The position numbers were made by a program, and so were the translations under genes. Under the pieces are notes generated by a model that saw only the letters and a program-made list of their open reading frames with translations, was not told the origin of the DNA and ran no database searches. Of a stretch of 64,000 nucleotides of DNA, positions 57,787 through 64,000 are shown piece by piece (position 1 is the stretch's first letter; the number at the start of each line of letters is the position of its first letter). The DNA comes from Xenopus tropicalis (taxonomy: Eukaryota; Chordata; Amphibia; Anura; Pipidae), in assembly GCF_000004195.4 (NCBI RefSeq), contig NC_030684.2:106856429-106920428 (forward strand), written 5' to 3'.

Positions 57787-59016
57787 GTCTAGGAATAAAC
57801 GTTGGCAATGCACAGTTTATAGTCGAGTTAAGGTAGTAGTTAATTGTAGTTTTATTAAACATAAAAACAGTGGAATACAGAATTACAGGGTATGTAATGT
57901 CACAATGAGATCCATCAGACCATATGTTATGTCACAAACGTTTGATACATGCTTTGTACCATAAGATCTCTCCTTTGATGTCCTGATTGAAAAATATGTC
58001 TGTAATCTGTTTCTTAATAAAACTCAATGGTTAAAAAAAAAGTTGCTCTTGTGCAGAACACCAAAAATGACAGCAACCAGACATAGAAATTTTTCAGTGC
58101 AACTGCATTTGGTTGGTGTCGAAGTGCAATTTTGATACACTGGCTGCAAATGCATCAGATGCATCTACCCCTGCCAAATGCAAAACATGCCAATTACACT
58201 CAAAATTGCATGTAGCGCACTGCACTTGCAAAAGAAAAATATCAGGTTCACTGGTAGGCCCCTGGGCACACTGGACAGCAAAGAAGTCGCTTGAGGCAGT
58301 ATATAACAGCACATTTGGAGGTAACATGCAGCTATCATATCTAGTCACCATTTAGTATTAATCTGACCATAGTAACTGCCATTTAGTACATTCTGCCTAA
58401 AATTCTTGTCATAAGTTAGCCATACACTGGCATATCAGCCCATGTGGGGCCCTTGCAAAAATGCCTTTTCTAGGAAAGACTGTACATTTTAAACTTCAAG
58501 GAAAGTTTGTTTTGTTTATATGGACAATCAGACATGTGTGCAAGCATGGTGGGCCTAAAGGAGCATGCTTAGAATATTTGGAAATGAGTTGGATATGTTT
58601 TTGATATTTCTTACAAAACAGAAAGATGAAATAAGAAAGAACAGAAAGTACCACATTAAAAAATAGTTTAAAATAAACTTGCTTAGAGTGCTTGGCAATG
58701 TCACTTATACAGTATATACACCTCTGAGGACTGCTTTGTTTAGATCGTGAAAGTGCACTTTTTCTGACAGCATATTGCAAAGTTCTAATACTAAGGAACT
58801 CCTTATAGTTGCAGAGGGGACTGTTTATTTTATTAGACATGTGCAATTTATCTTGCGTTTTACTTTTTCTAGGTATGCAGTTGTTAAGTTGTTTTTGTCT
58901 CTACATAAACTTTGTATATTATTGCCGGTAAATCATCGCAATAGCTTCTATTAAGTTCCTTTGCTGAAAATAGTTGAAAGAAAATGTATATTCAGCGTAC
59001 ATATAATTCTAGGTCA
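57787..59016. other. Unassigned; possible repeat at 58.09-58.36 kb
   Basis: 58,090-58,360 shows mixed inverted 'ttgca' / 'tgcaa' and 'gcatc' motifs and may be a MITE related to 9.74-10.05 kb. The two overlapping 80-codon frames there are opposite-strand shadows. Nothing else is recognised. Confidence 0.35.
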
Positions 59017-59040
59017 GTGCTGTCCAACTGCTGTCCAATG
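59017..59040 (+). mobile_element. 5' end fragment of a 'cagtgctgtccaac' element
   Basis: The segment 'cagtgctgtccaactgctgtcc' matches the terminus at 39,526, but the following sequence diverges at once. Confidence 0.6.
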
Positions 59041-59105
59041 ATTGACTATCCTACTTGCTTGGTGGCCAGATTATAATTAAAAGTTGTCATCCAAAGAAGT
59101 GAGTC

Positions 59106-59769
59106 TAGGGCTGCCATCGGGGGGGAGAGGGGGGTACTGTTGTGCAGCGCCCAATGAAAATCTTCCTCAGAAGGGGGCCCAGGCTCATCGCAAAAGATAC
59201 GTAAAATTTGTAAGTTATGCATAAGATTACATTAAAACTTACGCAATTTACGTAACTTTCGTAAAAGTTGCCTATAATCCTAAGAAACTGACTTAACTTG
59301 GCTAGAAACTTAGGTAACTTGCGTACAAGCAAAAGACAATGCAGAAAAGGGGCAGAAAGGGGCAAACTCCACTCACCAACAATGTATTATTTATTTGGGA
59401 AGCTATTTACTGAATTATATCAGTGTCACCTACATGAACTTTCCAGCAGGGGAATGACTGGTTATTGGGCCCAACAGCAACATCAGTGGGCCCCTACACT
59501 TACGCAACTTATACTACTTTCAGAGAAACATACTATTTTACTATTTTTATGAACTGCCAATAACTACTAGTTACTGGGCCCCACAGCAAGATCATTGGGG
59601 CCCCTAAACTTTCGCAGTTTATGTAACTAATGTGAACATTTCCGTAACTCCTGTATCAAGCAATGACAGCGCAGAGCAGGGGCAGGTAGGTGGGTGCGTA
59701 CTTGTGTTCATGGGGGGGCCCCATATAAATAACCTGTGCGGGGCCCCAGAGGTTCTGATGGCGGCCCTG
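59106..59769. mobile_element. hAT-like element, 664 bp
   Basis: The right end 'ctgatggcggccctg' is the inverse of a mutated left end 'tagggctgccatcggg'. Flanks agtgagtc (59,098-59,105) and aatgagtc (59,770-59,777) match 7 of 8. It contains two diverged 'ttattgggccccacagcaa' / 'tcattggggcccct' blocks (about 59,460 and 59,570) and no transposase. Confidence 0.75.
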
Positions 59770-59864
59770 AATGAGTCTGAGGGACATTTAAACGTGTTGG
59801 AGGGCTTGCAAGACAATGGCAGGCCTGTAAATAGAGCTACAGGGGTGAGCACATGACAGTATAT

Positions 59865-59909
59865 CTGCTTTCCTCCACCTATGTACAAAACACAGGTGGA
59901 GGAAAGCAG
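59865..59909. repeat. Perfect hairpin, 16-bp arms
   Basis: 'ctgctttcctccacct' (59,865-59,880) is exactly inverted at 59,894-59,909 with a 13-bp loop. It lies about 100 bp beyond the hAT-like element. No family is known to me. Confidence 0.85.
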
Positions 59910-60579
59910 ACAATCCACTATGTTTTCCCTTTCCCTTAGGGCCTGAAGATGTTTAGGGAGTACAAAGCTGAGCAGTTATTGGGTTCCAATAGGTTCAAAG
60001 TATTTGAGCAATTTTAGTATTCCGAAGAAGCAAATGATTGCAATTATAAGGAAGAGGAAGTTTTAGATGCTGAAATTGTTTAAGTGTTGATAATGGTTAA
60101 TGGCCTTGAAAGTATTCAGACCCTTGACCAATAGCATTCTTATAGAGAATTTCATTTATTGTCAAATACCGCACTTAAGGGCTATTGTGCATTTGTCCCC
60201 CTTCCATCTATCATTACTCCTAATACAGACAGATGTGGGCATTTTACCCACCTGATGTGCCATAGCTCTTATTGTGGGAAGTAAATGGTCTAAATCTAAA
60301 TATATTTGCTAGGCTCTGCAGTTTAAACAAGAAAACAAACTCCATTCCTCAGGATCTTGTTGGATTCATTTATTAGAATGTGAGATCTGGTCTTGTGCCT
60401 TGAGAATAGAGATCTGCAAGGAAATACAACCAGACCAACATGCCCCCTTTCACAAACAGTATAATAGGGCATACTTTAATAACTTTCTGGATGCTTTTGC
60501 TATGGTTCATTAAGTCTTGGGTAAATCCCCAGGGATTCTGGGAAACTTTGCTGGAGCAAAAAAATACTGTACTATTTTT
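59910..60579. other. Unassigned non-coding DNA
   Basis: Nothing is recognised apart from AT-rich, unique-looking sequence. Confidence 0.4.
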
Positions 60580-60838
60580 GTAGCATTATTTTTTTATTGG
60601 TTTCAAAATTAGTAATAAAATTTTATAAAGTCATAACAACATTAAACTGTCATCACCATGTCATTATTGTTTATAAAAGGGTGTCATATTAATAGAATAA
60701 GGTATCACTTTGTGGAACAGTGCCCATGTTCTAGGTGTGTCTATTTGTCCAGGGGCCCCATATCTGGTCATATTTGTCCAGTTTAAGTTTTAGCATGTAA
60801 GTAATTTTTTCGTTAGCTGCTATCCACCAGATTTTTTG

Positions 60839-61108
60839 TTAGACCATTTGTGGGTAGGGGATAGGTACTTTCCACACAGAGGCAAGGGCACTCCTTGCTG
60901 CAGAGCAGATTTGGGTTACAAGTTTGTTATAGGGTTTGGTTATGTCTGGAAGGTGTCTGCCTAACAATGCTGACCATGGTTCTGGTTCAATATGTTTTTT
61001 AAATAGTTGAAAGATAAGAGCGAATGTGTTGGACCAGGTTTGTTTTACAGCTGGGCAGGTCCACCAGTTGCCAATTTGTGCTGGGATGTGTACTAATTGT
61101 AGAAGCAT
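60839..61108 (-). pseudogene. LINE ORF2 C-terminal fragment
   Basis: The frame reads …IGNWWTCPAVKQTWSNTF … LFKKHIEPEPWSALLGRHLP and ends at a TAA just inside 60,839. The WWTCP…W motif is the conserved C-terminal L1/Tx1 ORF2 signature, equivalent to VWTCNRIANFW in the other LINE of this window. The cysteine knuckle that should precede it lies in another frame (HCHKEE, about 61,125), so there is a frameshift. Confidence 0.8.
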
Positions 61109-61262
61109 TTATAGGGTTTCTTCTTTATGACAATGTTCAGAGAAGTGCATGCCATGTCCCCCGAAAAGTTCAGTTTATTGTTTACCCATGAAAGATTTTC
61201 CTATGTGAAACTCTCATTCCTGATAGTATTTAGTTCTATCAGGTGTCCGATCATGCCACACA

Positions 61263-61716
61263 GGGGGCACATTTACTAATCCACGAACGTCCGAAAAGCG
61301 TCCAAATGCGTTTTTTTCGTAATGATCTGTATTTTGCGACTTTTTCAAGCGCTCAATATGAAAAAGTCGCGACAATTCCCGAAAGTCGTAATGGCTATGA
61401 AAAAGTCGCGACAATTCACGAAAGTCATAATGCTATGAAAAAGTCGCAACAATTCACGGAATTTGTAATGGCTATGAAAAAGTCACGACAATTCACAAAA
61501 GTCATAATGCTATGAAAAAGTCGCGACAATTCACAAAAGTCATAATGCTATGAAAAAGTCGCGACAATTCACGGAATTTGTAATGGCTATGAAAAAGTCG
61601 CGACAATTCGCGCAAGTCGTAATGGCTACGAAAAAAAATACGAAAAAGTTGCAAAATGTTCGTTTTCCAATCCGAATTTTTCCCATTCGGATTCGTGGAT
61701 TAGTAAATCAGCCCCC
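61263..61716. mobile_element. 'GGGGCACATTTACTAA' MITE with internal 39-bp array
   Basis: It begins 'gggggcacatttactaatcc' and ends 'ttcgtggattagtaaatcag' plus 'ccccc'. 'cagg' occurs just outside each border, a possible target duplication. It sits within the minus-strand LINE. The central tandem array is described separately and generates the open frames seen across it. Confidence 0.85.
61357..61626. repeat. 38/39-bp tandem array, 7 units, inside a MITE
   Basis: Each unit starts 'tatgaaaaagtcgcgacaat', alternating 38 and 39 bp with three end variants: A ('gtcgtaatggc'), B ('gtcataatgc') and C ('atttgtaatggc'). The order is A-B-C-B-B-C-A, implying that the B-C pair was duplicated as a block. 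Confidence 0.95.
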
Positions 61717-62459
61717 AGGTGATACATTTTGGAAACTAGTGCTTTTTGGAGTGATACATTATTATAGGTTAGTTCAAATCTAGTCTGTTTGTTGCTTCCA
61801 GAGAAGGGGATACAGATTGAATGTAATGGATTATTTGCCAGAATTGAAATTTATCTTGATCAGTCAGATCAATTTTTGTTTAACAAAGTCCCAAGAGGCT
61901 AGTTTACTTAATAATGGCTTGGTGTATAGACCAGATGCCTTTGTTGGCCCAACACTTGTATCCCAGAGTTACCAGTTCAGGAGGGAATCCAGGATTATTG
62001 TGTATAGGGATCATGGTGCTAGATTCTCTTTAGTTTAAATTTAGTGCAGCTGTGATCCCATATCTGTACTGTGTGGTAAATATAGGGAAAAAAGTGGATT
62101 TTGACCCCTATTGGCTTTGTTATGGCATTTTCAATTGTCCACCCACCCGTGTGTCATCTCTATGGAGTGTCATTGTGTCATCTGTGCTAGACTGGCCACT
62201 AGATAGTAGCTTTTGATGTCTAGCAGGCCCCAGCTACCTTTGTGTCTGGATCTTGCTAGGAGGTTTTTTGCTATTCTCGCCTTTTTACCTTGCCAAATAA
62301 AGGAACCAGGACCAGGGGGACTCTAATTAGGTACAGTATTTCTGACAATATTACCATTTTCGCTGTATTAACTCGGCCTAATAGGGATATTGGGTAAGGC
62401 ATCCAGATAGGGTTGGCACCTGTTAAGTTTTGACAGAACAGTTCGGTTTTTCTAAGGTC

Positions 62460-62555
62460 TGTTCGAACAATAATCTGGCCAATAAATGAAAGAGTCTATG
62501 GGAGAAGGCCTTTCCGTAATTCGGAACTTTCCAGATAAAGGATCCCATACCTGTA
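62460..62555. mobile_element. End fragment of 'acaggtatgggatcc' MITE
   Basis: The sequence 'agtctatgggagaaggcctt … aaaggatcccatacctgta' is the right terminus of the family. It lies at the 5' border of the minus-strand LINE. The following 62,556-62,700 may be more LINE sequence. Confidence 0.65.
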
Positions 62556-62695
62556 ATAGATCCAATACTGTTAATTAATAGATTGAATTTTCTCATCAGG
62601 CACAATATAGCTACAGATACGTTTGCCACCCATGTGGTTTTGTCCCGGACATCCCAGGTTTTCAAAGGACTGCCTAGTTCAAAATTTTCTCTCCA

Positions 62696-62905
62696 GTTTA
62701 AAACACTAAAAAAAACTGGACAGAAATGCAGCCAATCGCATCAATTGTTGCAGTAACCCCACTTAGGCGTCATAATCCCACTGACATTATTGTGCCCGCC
62801 TCTGATGTCATCATGCCCATGACCAACATCACTCCCCACCCCAATGCCGTCTGCCACCGCCCCCTTTGTTTGGGTTTAGCCTCTGGCAAAGGTGGCAACC
62901 CTACA
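62696..62905. other. Possible MITE 'ggtggcaaccct'
   Basis: The segment from 'aaaaaactggacagaaatg' to 'ctctggcaaaggtggcaacc' resembles a frog repeat, but I could not define both ends. Confidence 0.35.
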
Positions 62906-63139
62906 TCCAGATGAGCATTAAAGATTTGAGGTGGGTGAATGCTGGTGGGCAATTGTGTTGTATAGCTGTTCTGGGGTGTCCGCTAGCTAAACGCCTAAGC
63001 CTATATTTCATTCCTTTTGGCAGCCAGTTAAAGTTGAAGTTAAGTTTGAGGAGTATAAGAGATGTATCCGTGTAGAGACCCTGTTGTTTTGAATTGGTTT
63101 TTATGGAATCCTGATCCTGGTGGATGCTCTGAAACACAT

Positions 63140-63367
63140 TTGGAAGAGATGATAATCTCTCCTATTCATTTTATAGTCTCATATTCAGTCTCTCATTTAA
63201 ACAACTGCCTGGTTGCTAGGGTGATTTAGACCCCAGCAACCAGAAAGGTTAAACAAGAAGCTAAGTAACCACAAATAATAAAAAATAAAGATTAATTGCA
63301 AATTGTCTCAGAATATTACTCTCTACATCATTCTAAAAGTTAATTTTAAGGTAAACAACCCCTTTAA
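63140..63367. mobile_element. T2-type MITE, right part
   Basis: It ends 'aaggtaaacaacccctttaa' at 63,367, a T2 terminus with TTAA, and contains 'gcctggttgctagggtgatt' and 'cccagcaaccagaaagg', as in the copies at 22.1 and 32.8 kb. The left end is unclear. Confidence 0.65.
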
Positions 63368-64000
63368 CCACTAGATTTTCAGATGTAAGTGTAGCCTGCC
63401 TCACAAACAGCTCATGGACATAGTTGCTAGTATGCAAAGCACAGTACGGATCTGTATGCATTTAACAAATTATTCACAATCATATTTAGACATATATACT
63501 GAGAAACTAAGATGTTAGCATCCATGGACACCCATCCTCCCAGGCTTACATAATTCTCAGTTGAATGGGTTTGTATGTACTGTATAGTTATTTGCCAGAA
63601 TCCTGCTTATGCCATTCTGGGAGTCTGACTAACTCTGTGGCACTGCAGCGCTGAATATAAAGATAAACATATACAGGGTATAATATTAGAAGCTAAGAGT
63701 GGGAGGCATGTTCCTTAGCAACCAAACCTGCCAATGAATTGGACAGAGGCATCATTCACAAAGATACTTCTGACAACAGGAAGGGAAAGAGATTCAGAGC
63801 GCGCCAGTAACAAGGACGGTTTGTACTCGGTGGTCTCTTTGGGAAACAAAATACTCACACACTGTACCTCACGGCAGCAAATATATACATGTATGGCAGT
63901 GTTTCCCACGCAAACGCCTAAGCCTCTCTGTATTACATGAATGTTGATTTAGATTTTTAAAATGATGTTACCACCACTTAAAGTCATAATGTTGTTTGGA
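63368..64000. other. Unassigned non-coding right edge
   Basis: No exon, RNA gene or repeat is recognised. The two 64-68-codon frames near 63.7-63.94 kb are on opposite strands over the same DNA and have no support. Confidence 0.4.

Larger units (their letters stand above)
60580..62440 (-). mobile_element. L1/Tx1-type LINE remnant (minus), split by a MITE
   Basis: Two blocks of one LINE ORF2 in minus orientation flank the MITE at 61,263-61,716. The right block (about 62,440 to 61,720) encodes pieces such as PISLLGRVNTAKMVIL in the post-RT region, with stops. The left block (61,262 to 60,580) holds the ORF2 C-terminus and a 3' end near an AATAAAAAA-like tail. The sequence differs from the LINE at 51.9-56.7 kb, so this is a separate family. 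Confidence 0.75.

Noticed and set aside
61243..61783. Lys/Ser-rich repeating ORFs
   Set aside because: They come from the 38/39-bp MITE-borne array; the mixed unit lengths shift the frame.

Overview
This is vertebrate nuclear DNA, almost certainly amphibian and most likely Xenopus. There is no operon, Shine-Dalgarno or CRISPR organisation. The sequence is AT-rich, non-coding over most of its length, and packed with short inverted-terminal elements that I recognise from frog genomes: T2/Kolobok-type MITEs with TTAA targets, the 'acaggtatgggatcc' family, the 'ggccatacac' family, several hAT-like families with 8-bp target duplications, L1-like and L2-like LINEs, and Tc1-like transposons. I cannot tell X. 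laevis from X. tropicalis.

The only promoter-like sequence is a CpG-rich island at about 27.54-27.90 kb. It holds a perfect TCTCGCGAGA palindrome and an adjacent AAGATGGC (YY1-like) motif, the usual layout of a TATA-less, often bidirectional, housekeeping promoter. Candidate exons lie on both sides. To the left, on the minus strand, are a 5' exon ending in a good donor at 27,564, a 40-nt exon (15,793-15,832) and a 349-nt exon (13,151-13,499). The last two keep a common reading frame and have strong splice signals. To the right, on the plus strand, are a possible start exon at 27,835, internal exons at 28,134-28,195 and 33,726-33,849, and a likely terminal exon at 43,476-43,590. I do not recognise either protein, and several joining exons are missing or below what can be seen by eye.

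Layout. 0-27.5 kb: intron-like sequence with many MITEs and the minus-strand exon candidates. 27.5-28.2 kb: promoter island and plus-strand start. 28.6-32.1 kb: a degenerate tandem array followed by an L2/CR1-clade LINE (plus). 32.2-43.4 kb: intron-like, with hAT MITEs, a nested Tc1-like transposon (35.9-38.1 kb), a 0.8-kb hAT-like element and palindromic elements. 43.5-45.4 kb: candidate last exon and 3' region, including a minisatellite split by a MITE. 45-51.5 kb: mostly featureless, with an L2-tailed retroposon and a 'ggccatacac' MITE. 51.9-56.7 kb: an L1-like LINE (plus) with an internally deleted ORF1, a frameshifted ORF2 and a Tc1 fragment inserted in it. 56.7-57.8 kb: a C-rich minisatellite and a large inverted repeat. 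59.1-62.4 kb: a hAT-like element and a second L1/Tx1-type ORF2 remnant (minus) interrupted by a MITE carrying its own tandem array.

No coherent new multi-gene system was found. The most interesting points are the unidentified divergent gene pair, the repeated occurrence of private tandem arrays inside MITE families, and several structurally unusual insertions.
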